Assembly: GCA_004794655.1 (NCBI GenBank)
Contig: SMMW01000585.1
Location: 6,770,001 to 6,834,000, forward strand
Direction: 5' to 3'
From: Marisa cornuarietis
Taxonomy: Eukaryota; Mollusca; Gastropoda; Architaenioglossa; Ampullariidae
Length of the DNA: 64,000 nucleotides
The position numbers and the translations under genes are program-made. Numbering within the stretch: the first letter of the stretch is position 1; each line of letters begins with the position of its first letter. The notes beneath the pieces are model-generated. The model made no database searches. It saw only the letters and a program-made list of their open reading frames with translations, and was not told the DNA's origin. This document shows positions 46,901 to 61,900 of this stretch, piece after piece.

Positions 46901-49900
46901 CTATCTCCACATCAAGCTGTCGTCTTTGTTCTTCTACCTTGTCCTGCTCTTCCCTGTGTTTGAAAGTCAGTGAACAAGATAAATGTCACTCAGCCATTTT
47001 AGGGTCAGCATTTTCAGAAGGCAGCAATGTTTTAGCTAAATGAATTTGAAAAGGATAGTTTATAATTTTTTTGGCAAATGGGATCTCTTTTGTTATTTTG
47101 CCAAAGAAAGACACAACTACATTTCAGATTTTCTTTTTTTTTGCCTTTTAATGAAACCTCACAATACTACATGCCTAACACTAAATGTACACACTTTACT
47201 CTTTTTCTCAATCGTCATGAAAACGGCTCTAACTTATAGCCTCAATATAGTTATTGACAGACACCAAACAAGCAAAAGATGCTTAAACAAGAAAACAGCT
47301 CACCCATGTATTGGAGGTAGTGTACTCGAGGAGGCAGACCGTAAACGGCGCTGAACAGCAGCAATCTCCTCTGTCTTCCGTTTCAGAATCTTCTGCTGGT
47401 GTTCATTTCGAATTTCCAGCTCCTTGACTTTTTGGCTCTCCTTCTGCATCTCCCTCTGAACATAAATGAAGCACTACCCTTCACAAGTTCTCTAACCTAC
47501 AATGCACATAAGTGTTCTTAAGGAAACAGGGAGGCATGGACCAAAAACATCTGCTGTCTTTTTCTTAAATGGCTTGATGTAAAAAAGATGCTTGTTGAAA
47601 CAGATTTCTGTTCTAAGAATATTCTGCACAGATTTCTTTTCTACTGTAATATACTATATGATAATTCTAATGTTTCATATTTTCACAATAACCCCTACTT
47701 TCGGTATCAACATATTTTAATTAACAGCAACCAGTGCCTGAATCTTTTAAGATCATCATTATCATCTACAAAATGTGAAAGTATTTTGACTGAAGGTGGT
47801 TGGTGGGGGTTGTCTCCCCATTCTAAACTCCAGCTTGATCTTTTGCTGACATAGGAAGATAAAGATGTCAAAATTTAGTAAAACATTCCATCATGACCAC
47901 ACACAATAATGAAGAATAAATTTGCTCTGTCTGCCACATCCATTTTTCTGTCTTTCTCTATTCCAACCTCGAGTTTGATCTTCTGCTCCGTTTCCTCCTT
48001 TAGCTTCTTCTGCAGAGCCTCTTGCTGTTGTTTCATGCGATCCACAGCCAGCTCAAGATCCTGAATCCTAGTAGCATTACAATTTATAATCAAGATCCTA
48101 GCAGCATTAAGATTTATAATCAAGGTCATCTCTAAAATAATGTACACAACTGATTCTTTCACTCATTTGGAGTTTTTTTTGGCTTACCTGAAGAATGTGG
48201 CATTTACCAAACATTCTTGATTTCCTTGTCTTTTACTATTTCCCTCCCCTCTCCTAATCAAGTGGCCCATTTAAGTTCAGAAAAAATATGAACATGATCA
48301 GATTTCACTCATCAAAAGACAAATGAATCTGGAAAACAAACCTACTTTTTCTCATGGTGGTGTGCGAATGAAGCAACTTTTTCTGTTTCCTTTTGCTTTT
48401 TTTGAAGAGCTGAGACCTTCTGTTGTGCTGCCTCAATCTTACGCTTGTAGTCTCTGCATACAGATACTCTACTTCAGGCAAAATAGAAGTCGAACAAACA
48501 GCACCAAACAAAGATTAGGTTTATAGTGAAAGACTAGTGATCTAAACTACTTCTTTCAACTACAATGCTACTTCACCATCTTCATCTTAAAACTATGAAA
48601 ATACACATCCTCACTGTTGCAGACGCTGTTTCTCTGCTGATTCCTGCTGTTCTTTTGCCTCTAGATCTTGCAGAGCTGACTGCATGTCCACAATATCCTG
48701 TCGGGCCTGATCTTTCTCCTGAACAGTTCATAAACATGGATAAAGTCAAATTATTACTTATTCATGTCTATACTGATTTTTTTATGGCTGTTAAAATGTT
48801 CTATGGGTTATTATAGGTTAACATTATAAATTATTATTATTTTAGATTTGTTTATCACTAGGGAGACTATGTGGCTCTGTGGTAGTGGGCTTGACTTTCA
48901 ACCGGGATGAAGGTTGCAGAGTCAAAGCCCATTCAGGCCAAGTCAGAAAAAGACATCTGATTTAACTAGGGATGATTATCTAGGGATGTAAAACAAAATG
49001 CAGGAGATGATAAACTCCCCTTTCCATAAAATGTACTGTAGACATAGTGAACCAGTTGTTGTACTGCAAAAATTTGGTTAGGATCTAATAAACTATCACA
49101 GTGGAGACACATCACCAAGTATAAAGTTTACCCCCATGGGAAATACATGGACACTAAGAATAATGTGCGGGTAGTTTTTTTTTTTTAAGTTCCAGTGCAG
49201 TTCAAGTGATGCTGCCATCAGCTTGGCATGGCCAAGTATTTTTAAGAGTGCTGCATGCAGCTTTGGGATCAGACTGCTAAATGAGCACCTGCCACAGATC
49301 ATCTACCAGACCCTGTGCTGAGATAAAAGGGCAAACAAATCATATGAGCATCATAGGCAGCACCATAGACCTTGTAGGTAGAAGTGTCCTTCTATCATTA
49401 GTGAATTCTTTGGTCTTGACAAAAGGGTGTATCTGTAACCTTGTCTGAGCACCTAGTCTATGAGGGACTTCCAGAGGAGAAAGCTTAGAGTCCATACGTA
49501 AAACATTTAAAATTGTTTTTGCATTCCAGTCCTATGTGATGGACTTTGTCTACACAAAATTGGTCTTTGTAGAGGGGAAATAATCAGGTTTGACAATCTT
49601 GAATTGCCCTGGGACATGACCCAATGATCATGAACTTTGAATATGCTATTCAGTTTGTGCCCAGTGTTGGGATTAACATCTTACTCATGTATGTATTTAT
49701 ATATGTGCCACTACTCAAAGTAAATTTAAACATGTAATATGTATGTTACTGAATACATTATTTGTGTGTTGTGCCAGGTGGGAAATCCCTAAAAATATCT
49801 GTTGTGGTTTGTTGCAAAGTGAAAGCGCATGCATGTCCGACCATGTGTGGTTGACATAAATGGTGTGGATTTGTTAATCATTTTTTTCTGATAAACCACT

Positions 49901-52900
49901 TTTCTTTTTGCAATTTTCAGTTTTAGGCATTAAATGATGCTAAAAATGCAACAGACTTTTACATTTGGTATGGTCTTTAAAGTGCATGTCATTTATGCTG
50001 AAATCTTTACCTTATATAAATTAACACATTTTAATGTAAAAAAATTTGTGATTACTTCAGTTGGAATTTGGGAGATAAAGAATGATAAGAGATGAACAGA
50101 AACATCAAGCTTCAATATATATATATATATACACACACACACATACATCTACAGTTTTAACTTGTTATCTTGCCAGCCAGACTTTATGGAGGAACAAAAT
50201 TCTGCCAAAGTTATTCCTGGTTATGGATTTTATATCCATGTTGACAACCTTGCATCTTCCGAACTGTGTTTGATATATGGGTGACAAGATAGTTTAGACT
50301 ATGTGTATATTTTTTTTATAAAGTACCCACCCTTAGCAATACATACCTTTTCTAAAGCTTTAATTTTTTCTGCATACTGCTTGTTCATTAGCTCAGCATC
50401 TTTTCCAGACTTGACCAGTTCTCGGATAAGCTGCTCTTTCATTCTGTTATAAAAGCATGACACCTTGAAAACATTTTCTTGAGTTTACCTATCATCTCTG
50501 CAACACGTTAACAAACAAAAATCCTTTAAAAGAAAAAAGGATATCCTTTGGTATGCATCATGCATGCACCTCAGTGTGTTCTTGTAGAAATCCCAATAAT
50601 TTAAAACGGTGTCACAAAATAGAAACGTTTACTTTTTGTTATGTTCATAGCAGTTATTTCCTAATCATCACATCAATTACATCATGCTCAAAAGAAAGCA
50701 TTTGCATTCTAGGAGACCAGACTGGTTCCTTGACTGTGCATTACTTGCCTAATATTGATGGAGAGGTCTCGGACTTTCTGATTGGCCTCTAGGATTTTTA
50801 ACTGAGCTTGCTTGATCTTTTTACGCTGGACTTCAGCGCTGGACTGCACATCCATGTTGATCAGTAGACTTCCTGTCTCAGTCTCTTCCATGTCCATGTT
50901 ACGTGTGCTACACCGCAGACCTGTCAGACACCAGGTTCAAGTAGACCCTCTATTTTTGTTACAATAATTATATCCAAGACCTAGCACAATGCTAACCTAA
51001 GACACTCCTTTTAATCACAGTTCACTAATGATTATAGCAATCATCTTAGAATCTTCTCCTCACATTATAACTCCACAAAAAATAATAGGTGTTTATGAAT
51101 CAAAAATGTGCAAAAATCAGTAGGATTTTATCTCAGAATAATTCTTTCCTGAGTCTTTCCATGGGATCCTAGAATACTGAATTATTCTCTCATTTTTCCA
51201 CAGACATTCAAATAAAAAAGTTCTTGACTTGAATTACACAAAAAGACTAATTACAGAAAGAAGGGTAAATAGTAATGTAATCAGCTTACTAGTATAAGTA
51301 TTGCTATTTTTCATTTCTGGCAGATTGTCTGCGGACAATCTCTCAACCCTGCTGTCTTCATCCTTGGCAGTCTTCTTTATTCTAAAGGTCCCTCGTCGCT
51401 GAAGCGTTTTTCCACCTCTGAAAAGTTATAGCAGCTCTCATCAATTTAGCAATGTCATTCCATCTAAGGAGGGGGAATGACAGGTGAAACTGGTCAGGGG
51501 AAGGCGGAAGACAGGAAGTAAAATAAGACAAAAAGTCAGTCTTCCAGCCTTAAAGCATATCTGAGTAAGAGGAAAAATTAGTGTCTCAAGTGGAAACATT
51601 CATACATACACAGACATAATATTTGAAAGATCCGTTTCATTTGAATCAAGACAACAAAATATAAATTCTTTTACAGCTCTTGTAAATAAAAGGTCCTTTT
51701 TTTGTATGTTTACTAAACTAAGAGAACTCTACTGACTGAAGTCTTTTAAACTATCCTAATTAGTAACACACAGTTTATAGAATCCTAAAAATGAAAACAA
51801 TCACACATACATTGCATCATCGCCACTGTCATCTGAGAAAGTCTGGTGCAAAACTTCATCTGTATCCTCAAGACGGCTTACAAGCAGCTGTGAGCGAGCA
51901 CGAAAACTCTGCATAACACGCTCCAGGGAAAACAGAGCTGGGCTTGTCTTGATCAGTCGTGATGGTGGTCGTAGCCCATCCTTCTACACACAGTGAACAA
52001 AGTGAGCATGATTCACTAGATGTTCCCACCAGGCTGTAGGATTCATTGAAACTAAAAAAACATATCAGTCCTTCAGTTGTAATCTCAAATACCCATCCTA
52101 GTCCACACTCGAGGTTGGCATTAAAGACCTTGACCTTCACAACCAATTAAAGGTACCATGTTCTACTACAGCTCTTGCACATTTCCATTGTGGACTTTAC
52201 ATAACCCTTGATACTTACGTGAAGATGTACTGGAACAGATTTTGGCCTGCGTGTGGAGGTAGGATATATGCTGGAGGCAATGGTTGCTGAAGCCAGAATA
52301 CCACTCTCATTCACAGTGGCCATCTGTGACAAACAGGTGACATGCATTGAAGGTAACAGCTATCTACATTGCACAAATTATATATAATAATATTACATAA
52401 AAGTTAAAGGTCATCCCCTAACCTTTTCAGGATGCTGGGGAGTGAGGTGTTAGAGACCTCAGTTTTCTTGGGACAAGGTTTTCATGAGGGCAGTGCCCAT
52501 CTTCTCTACCTTGCTGCCTTACCTTCCCCAACCCTATTAGGAGTCAGGTATCAATTCCTGCCAAACAGGTCAACTGCAGAAAGTTTGCTGTACTGCTCAA
52601 TTATTAAACCAGCATGCCTCTGAGGTCCTATGCCAGCAATTTAACCACTTGGCTATCCGCTTCCACATTGTACAAAAACTAATATTTCTATGGTGGTGTT
52701 CTTACTGATTAGTGGCTTTAAAATCTGCTCAGTTTTTCCTGTACCACCAATGACCTCATCATGGGCATCACATGTAAAACACTTCACAACAATAAAATAT
52801 GATTTTCAAAAAATATTGACATCTTTTACATAAATAAAGTCTATGATCAACTATGACTAAAAATATATATATATATATCCTGCAAACATTTTATTTTCTT

Positions 52901-55900
52901 GCTATATTACTTAAGCGTTATGCCACATTACCTTCAGTACTGCCTCTAATTCCTCAATCTTCATCTGCTGCTGCATGAGCTGTTGCTCCTGCTGCTGGCA
53001 TCGCTGATGCCATTCAGCAAGGACTGAGGCTTGCGCCTGGGCTGCCCGTTCCTGTCCAGTTATAAATTTCAAACATACAATTTTGCTTCTTTCTCTTTCC
53101 AGCTGTTAGTCAAGAAAGCAACAACTATTTCAATACCTAGCAATTTTGTAAGAAATCAGAGTGTCAGTATTAAAATGTCAATCAGCTAAAAATGTCAGAA
53201 CAATTTTTTCCTATTCCAAAATGGCTATTTCCTGACATACCTTTGCCTCCAGCTGCTCTTTCAGTTGTTTCACTTCTCTTGTTTTTTCTGCAAAGATCTC
53301 TTCATCACTTTTAAGGTCTGACTTGCACTGGAAAAGAGAGGAAAGGTCTGTTCTACATCACTTTCTGACATGTCAGCAGACTTTTAAGTAGGTATGTCAT
53401 GAACCAGCTCAACACAGTGAATTCATGCAATCATAACTTCCACCTCTTAAATGCATGAATGTGCATGTATATCACACACTAATTATTTATTTTTTAAGAA
53501 GCAATAATGAAATATATATTTTATAGTGTATATGGTAACCATATGCCTTTTGAATGATGACCCATAATGATGACATATAAAAAGGCCACCAAGCATAACA
53601 ACTACTATCATGTATAATATGTAACATCTCAATGGGATGGCTTTTCAAAAAGTTACGATTATCTAACCGTACAAATCTAGCTTTAGATAAACAAGATGTT
53701 GTTGACAAATGGTAAGCTATTCACATCTAATGGTAGAATAGCAAAACCTATTCAGCTTGTTCAAAGTTAAATGTGACCTTTGTGCGCATGAACTGATCTT
53801 GACATGATGTCAGTGGTACAGAAGTGATGAAGCTATACAAAAGCGTACCTTCAAGAGTTCAGATTCCAAGTCTTTAATAGTTTGATTTTGCCAGTCCTCT
53901 CTGCTTAATGTAGCTGGCACCTTGTTTTTTATCTGTGTTTAAATATAACAACTTATCAAGTAAATGACAAGAAATCCTTTTAAATGTCAAAAGCTATATG
54001 CTGCAAGTACTTTCTCTAGCTTTTTCCCCTTGGAACCTGTTGCATACATTTTGTATGTTTACAATCATGTGCTCAAAAGATGTAGTCATTGACTTAATTG
54101 CACCAGCTTGCAGTGGCTCATGTATGTTCTACTTTCCTTATCTTTTGTAGGGATGGGCAACTGTACATTAGCATGGAATGACAGTGTCTATTTTATTCAA
54201 AGGTCTTGCCCATATTTACTATAACACATTCAACTAAAGGAAAGAAGAGATGAAGAGTAATGTCTTACAGGTAATGTAATGGGTAATTTAAAAGATGCAA
54301 GGCTCAATTAAAAAAGCTGAATTATCACCAAGACAATTAGAAATGTTACTGTACACATGAACAGAAAGCCACATCTCAGATATGAGTAAAAGGCTAAGGA
54401 CTAACCTCTTCCATAAGTTCCAACCAGTCTCTCAATCGAATGTCAAGACTTTTAGACAGAAGGTCACGACCCTGAATTTCAGTCAACTGTTTGTAGGCTT
54501 CTTCTGCAATTATTCTGTAGTGTGAACACTCTGTTTGTAACCTGTAAAAGTGCTATATATTTAAAACTGTAATAGATCCATTTTTGATGTTATTTTGTTT
54601 ATGTACTGGCAATATCCAAAAAAAGAGTAACAAATGAAACAGAAAAAGTGGAAGAGGTAAACAGCAAAGAGAGAGACATGAAACAGACACATAAACAGAT
54701 GGACTCACAGAAAAGTGTAGGTTTATAGGAATGGAGAATAAATTTTTGTAAGAGACAGACATGGGTATATGACTCTCTTTTTAACCTGATTTTAGCCATG
54801 ACAGATCACTTTTAAGAAAAAGGAACAACATACTTGATGACTTTGCCCTCCAAGTCTTTAATCTGACTTGCATTCTGCAGTGATTTTTCAGACTGACAAT
54901 CTCCAAATGCACTTTGCACACCTGTTCTCTGTCTGGCCAGCTCTTCTCTCAAAGCCTAAGGAGCATAACATTGGGAATGCAATCTCTTCCACAAGACAAT
55001 TTTGTTAAACTCACAACACAGCTGAAGCTTAATTACAATTTTGTGTATCAAAGCCGAAGCTTGAATTATAAAAATCATAATGACAATCTAAATGAGACAT
55101 TCCATAGAATCATTCAACACATAATTAGCTTTATAATATTGAAAAAGACTGGTTATCACACAGTAAATAAAGCTTAAGAGTTAGAGTTAAAATTTGGATT
55201 TTTAATATTTTTAAAAACGTCCCTTTCGGACTATCAAGCTGGTTCTATAGTACAGTACTCTAACATTCATTAAGAGTCTCTTATTGTTTACTCTCTGGTA
55301 TAACAGTAAAAGCTAGGAAATTTCTTTAACTTAGCTTTTATGCAAGCAAAGCCACACACCAAGATTTCAAATTGCATTTCCTCAAATCGTATGGACTGGA
55401 TATCTCGATTAATGACTGGCTTATTTTTGATGTTTCTCGCCTGTATAAAAACAAAGACATTAATTTTCTGCAACAGAAGTTATTAGTACTAAACTATTGG
55501 CCTAACACAAAGAACCTGGTACCCAGAATATAACTTATTATAGAAAACATAATAAGGTAATGGATAAATAGTGTCTGTGTGTTAAAATTAATGCAGAAGC
55601 ATGCATGCACATAAACACACATGCATAGCAGGATGTAAGAAAGAGGGATTATGCTGCGGAGTTTGTTAGAAAATAATGACAAATGAGAAAATATTACTTA
55701 CCCTATTGGCATATTTAAGTGCATTTAAAGTTTCATCAAAATTAGATGATGCTGGGCTAACACAACAGATCATCAAAGTTTTGGCATTTCCTCCTAATGA
55801 ATCCTGCAATTACATTTACATCCAAAAGAAACATTTCAGAAAAAATTAAAAAGTACAGTCTCTTCTATGAAAATTATTAAACAACCTTCACTCCACTCTA

Positions 55901-58900
55901 TCACCCCAATCATAATCCACTTATTTAAATAGAAAATCTGTTTAAGTGAAGATGTCATCTATTTGAACCATAGTATCTGACAAAAAAATTTAAATTGCTT
56001 GTTAAAAAATGCCTGATTTTTGACATTACTGGAAACCACATGATGATAAACTGTGAAAACAAATGCAGCTTTAAAAAAACAAAACAAAAACAAGAATAAT
56101 GTTTTGTTACCTTCAATATCCTTGTTATCTTGGAGTCTCTGTATGGAATATGTCCAGGCTTCTTTTTTACATCACCCAAAGCACTGATGACATTTCCAAG
56201 AGACAGTAGTCCAGAGTTTATGTGGATGGACTCTGATGAAAGCACATTACATCAGTGAATATGACATAAAATACACTTTGTCAATCATTGTGAGATGAAA
56301 GGAAATTGCACACTAGCCAACACATCACCAAAGTGATACAAGGTGAGCTAACCTTTAAATCTGTCGCCAACATTTCCTGTCCGATGGGCTCTCTCTGAGC
56401 CAGCTAGATCAACAAAATGAAACTTTCCTGACATGTAGTGTGGAATTTCTGCAAGAGTGTTAAAAGACAGTCACTGTACAGCCACATACCAGGTATATTT
56501 AATGGTCTTAAAATGTATACATACTTATGATAGTGTGAGCATTTTCACTCTGCACTGTAAAGTCTAAATTTCAGGTGTGAGAATAACAGCTTTGTTTATG
56601 ATGACAGTGATAAAGAGCAGAATAGTCAAATGGATGTTGTGTCATCTCTTCTGCATCATATGACAGGAAGATACATAATTTGATTTTTCCGTATTCCAGT
56701 TACTGACAAAAGGGCTCTTTATCCTTTCAACAAGTGACAGGGTTATGTGCTAAATACATATAAGCACAAGAGGGATCTAGCATTGTGAATCGACTCTGGA
56801 CATGTATTTTTCCCTGCCCTGGTTTAGCAGCAAATATTAATAAAATAAAATCTTACATCAATGGTTAATTTAAAAACAAAATAATGACTCAGCTTGCTAA
56901 TATGAAGCATCCCTAACCATTATCAGACACTAAATGTGGCAAATCAACATGGGAAACATACCGTCTTCTTGTCCATCAGGGCTGCCATTAGATTTCAGGT
57001 TTCTTTTCTCTGCAAGAGGGTCTATTTCAGTCCAGCTTTGACCTTTAAAAAGAAATTCCAGACATACAGTTTTTTTCCCACTCTGCATATCCAAACACAG
57101 TTGGTTCATAAGTTTCATCATCCACTTAAACATTAAAAAAATTCAAACATTTGAAAATAGTATATATATACAAAATCCAAAATACAGAAATGATAAGGAA
57201 AGAAAAGATTAAAGGCAGAATTCAGCAGCACACAAGCTCTTAATTGCCACCATCACGTACTTCTCTCTCCATCAGTAGCAGTTTAGCAGCCTGTGTACAC
57301 AGATGAGCGAAAAAGAAACATTGATATGTGTTGAGATAACTGTTATAATAAAAACAATCTTACCAATCACAACTGTAAACACTGAATGAGATCGGCTGGA
57401 ATGTTCATTCATTTGTGTGGACCCTGTGTGCCGAGCTGCAGAACCTGCCTCTAGCAGTGACATCACCTCATCCAGTGACTCAATCTTCAACTCTTGTGCT
57501 CCAACAATGACTGCATGCAGACAGAAGATTATGTGATACTACATATTCTGTACGCTTTTTTCTAGATACAGCTACTGGCTCAATTAAGCTTTTTTTTTTT
57601 TTTTTAAATATAAGACTGCTAGATTTGTTGGTGTAGCGATTTGTTCCGAAGATTTACAGCATTGGTCAATATATGGGAAAGATAAAATGCTTGATATATC
57701 TGCTAAGATATGGGTACAACACTTCTAATTTTTTTTTAAGATTTGGATTATGATAAGTTGATATGTGTGACTTAATGATAGATCTCTAAGCACTATCTTG
57801 AAGTACCATAACTCTAGACAAAAAGGCATGCAAAAAAGGTTTTTATGTAAAATAAAAGTGCTGGAATAAACATCCTCTTCTACAAAAAGATTTGAAGGAG
57901 TAGTTATACAGTTAATGTAACCTTCATTGTTTGCATCTTACCTGTATTGCCTTTGTCATCTTCCCTGACATGAAGATCTTTACTAGATGTGTCTAAATCC
58001 AAAAGATCACGCAGTTCTTCTTTGTATATTTCTACATATGACACTCGTACGTCATATGTCACACTGGTGTTATTCTAAAGACATTGTAAAAATACATTCT
58101 AAGATATATAAATAAAGATGATTTTTATTTCTCCAACAGATCAAGTATGTGAAATATCTACAAACAGCACCCCCCAAAAAAAATAATCATACATCACACT
58201 TTATTTATAAAAATTTATTGCTCTTAAAATAGAATCTATGCACCTTTGAACTAGTTTATTTTTACAGTAAAATCAGTGTCCTTTTAAACTATCAATTTGA
58301 AGCTTTGATTTGCATTTAAGCACTCTTTCCAGGCATATAATTAACATACACAGTCAATAAAACAGTAATGGCAAAAGCATAAGGCAGCAGAAAATCTATG
58401 GAAACAGACATGAGTTTCAAACTAGATCCAAAACTGAGACTGATTATCAGTGCATTATACCTCATCTGTGAAATCAGTCAATGATGCAGATACTAAAATG
58501 TCTATGGAAAAACAAACTACAAGCAATATATCAACTGTCAACCTTCATCAATTCAAACATCTGATGCAAAGCACGTGGAATAATGCCATATTCCTCTTCT
58601 GTCAGGGTAGAAATGTCTCCTCCACCAATTGTGTATGTTTTCCCAGAGCCCTGTGTTGGGTTGAATAGTGTATCAGAAAACAAAAGGATCAAGTGCGTGC
58701 AGTCAAATTATGTCCTGTCACATTCTCTCTCTCACACACACACACACACACAAATAGAATAAATATGTTCATCAAGTTCCCCATGATTCAGCTTTATATG
58801 CCTTTTGTTTTCTGTTTCGTCGTCAGTACTGTCGTTTTCTTTCGTCCCCTTTGTTCTGTATCTACTTAGTCCACGTCTCTTCCCCGTTTTAAGCGCAAAG

Positions 58901-61900
58901 AGCATGCTCTCTATGAGTGTGAATAGGCGCTATAAAAATCTTCACTATTATTATTATATGCTACATTCCTAATTAAATATCATCAAAGTTTAAAACGTTT
59001 AAGATGCCTGCGACACATTTAAAGAAGTAAATGCTTAGCTTATCAAAGAAAGAAATATTTGGCAAGAAGTGGAGGCAAATAATGAAGATAGCTGGTCATC
59101 TTACCGTCTGCCCATAAGCGAAAACTGTGGAGTTATAACCCTCAAAGATACACTTTACTAGAGGTTCCACACACTGAATATAAATGTCTTCCTGAAATGT
59201 TCAAAGTAGCACAATATTCAAATTTTTATGAATGGCCTATTTTTAAGGCTGCACGGTGACAATACAAAACAAACATGTACACATTCTCTTTAAAACAGCG
59301 TTTCTCAACCTTTTACTTGTGACGCACCCCCGACGAAAAAAGGTATGTCCGATTGCCCCCCTTAGCCAACTAGGTAAGCTCCCCCAGCAGGGGCCAAGAG
59401 AACGTTTTGAGTCGATCTTGTCGCAGACGCCTCTCGTGAAAATGGTATAAACTATAAAAGGTCCTACTTGGAAGGTGAAAAGACGTCTCCTAATTTAAGA
59501 GTTTAATTTTGTAAGCATTGGTAATAATGTCGTTTTCACTTGATCAATACACAAAAATGGATCTATAAATTCAATGCAAGAACAACAGATTTTTTGTCCC
59601 TTGAGAAAAAAAGGCTTCCTTAGTTGACCAAGAATGCCGCTTTGAGGAAATCAACCCCAATACAACAATGGAAGAACAAAGTTCGTATCTGCAAAAAGTA
59701 AAATTGCCAATGAAATATTACAAAAACAAATCTTGCAGTGCTAATAAATATTATTTTAGTAATTTTATTGGACACTCGCCTTGATTAATGAGAAGGTTGA
59801 GCCTGCTTGGTGTTGCATAGAGAAGCAAACCTAGGGGTGCGATGTTTGTACTGTGGCCGTTCTTTACCATCAACAACAATGGTAAAGCCGAATTTCAAGT
59901 ATTCATTGTCATAATTTTTTACTTTCATAGCAGGCCTTCCTGGTTTTTCATCGGCTCCAGCACCCAAAACTTGCACATCACTCGTTTCTTTCCTTTTTCT
60001 TTTAAAAAAAACCACGGCAATCAGTTTCTTTTCGTATCACAAATTTATCCATGACTATCTTTACCAGAACAAACACGTGTACTTCACCTCCGAATTTGGG
60101 TTCAAAACTGCTGTCTCCACGGAAGCCAGCAAGTAAATTTGTAAAGAAAAGGGGAATGTAAAGAATCAAGGTTGGGGGCTGTCGTGCAATTGACAACTTA
60201 GTAACGTCTCCGCGATATGGACCTCCTCTCACCAGCACGAAAATTCGGAAAGTGGTCAACCTTTCTTACTCAGAGGCCCAGTTGCCTCTTCCTGCATGTG
60301 GTGTGTCCCTGGTCACCCTTTGATATGGCTTGCCACATGTCACTGGTCAAGATTTATAGCCACCCGCCTTGACCATCCTTTCAGGCCATTAACAGGAGCG
60401 GTGGTAACTTGACCAGTGGACTGTTGGTGGTCCAACACAAACTTAACTAAAGGTACAAAATATGTTTTCTACAGGAAGCCAGGCGAATGAGTCATGGAAG
60501 GCAGGGTTTCTCAACCTTTTACTTGTGACGTCCCCACCCCATGACAAATATAGGTATGTCCGCTTCCCACCTTAGCATGCTATTTTCACTAATGCCGATA
60601 TGGGATGTGAAAAACTTAAAAAAAAAAACAGCCTTCGTGCCCCCCTTGTCAGCATGTTGTGCCTCCCTTGGGGGTCGCGCCCCACAGGTTGAGAACCGCG
60701 GCTTTAAAATATAAATTTTATCTGATGTTATTTTATCCTATAAGTTTTCATAATTCAATATTTTTCCAAACTGTAGAATCTGCTATTCCTCTTGACTTTG
60801 GAATCATCAAAACAGAAGCATTGATAGCTACTTGATGATTAATTTTGAGAATGCTTTCTACCAAATGTATGCTTATTATGGAGCTCATGTAAAAAAGAAA
60901 TTCTTTTTATTGTATATTTATATTAAAATTTCTTTGCATGCTTTTTCTATTTAATTACCTGGGTACTTTTAGCAGACAGGACATGATCAAATGTGAAGGA
61001 CCTGTCTTTACCCACCACTACTTGGTTCGTATTAGGTACTACACGAACACACACTTGTTCTCCACCCAACTTTTCCTTTGGCAGTAAGGGTCGAACCTGC
61101 AAAAAAAACCATAAAAGTTAGATTCAAGTTAGTCAAAATCTTTTGGCCTAAAAGTGCATGCTAAAATGTGTCATTTGCACATATTTCTTGTTGATGTCTT
61201 TTATTTAGTTCAATGGCTGATTAGATGACATGTCATGAATCTCTTGTCATGGAATTATTACACTAATGTATTCAAATTATTGTTATAATACCAGATAATT
61301 CCAAATTATATGATGACCACTACCAAATAACAAGTTACCCAATGTCCGATCATTATAATTATAACATAACATCTCCACTCCAAAACTAATTTAAAATCTT
61401 TTTGATATATTAATACACTTGAGTTTATACTTCTCTAAGAAGTCTTATGATACTTTTGTTTTTGTGACAAACTATGAAATCACAGCACTATGTTATATTA
61501 ACAACTTCTTTGTGAGCTTATGCTAGCTTTTTCTTAACCCTTTTATCGTGATGGACATGATCGTGGCTTTGCTCATATGACCCAAGAATAGTAAACTGTG
61601 ATATTTCTTGGGTTATTGCTGTCACCAGAGTGAAAGCAGGCAATGTTCATTACTTTTATTGCAAAGTTCAAGATTTCCTTTTTCCAAAAATTTCTAGGTT
61701 TCTTGATCTAATGTTTACCCGAGAGCACCAATAATAAAATACAAACTTCAACCACTGACGTCTTCGACGTCTTAAGAAATACGCCATTGTTTTATTAAAT
61801 AATTTAATTTGTATGCAGTGCTAAGAGTATTAAAAAACATATTATGAGTTCAACGGTTCAGTTACTCAATTTGGGCAAAGAATACATTTTCAAAACGATT

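Noticed and set aside
47968..48162. Longer form of kinesin exon 24 reading through the GTTGGA donor
   Set aside because: Splicing at GAG|GTTGGA joins KIKLE to [14 protein letters not shown], matching KIF27 spacing; read-through adds residues and loses phase.
48860..48935. tRNA gene
   Set aside because: Box A and B are present, but the acceptor stem and anticodon arm do not pair, and the sequence continues into a SINE body.
52432..52623. Plus-strand 63-residue frame in kinesin intron 16
   Set aside because: It coincides with a tRNA-derived SINE on the minus strand and has no protein similarity.
57262..57291. Small exon-like stretch ([10 protein letters not shown]) with acceptor and donor in kinesin intron 6
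   Set aside because: Inserting it breaks the reading frame (stop at its second codon in the required phase), while joining 57364 directly to 57042 keeps frame and family length.
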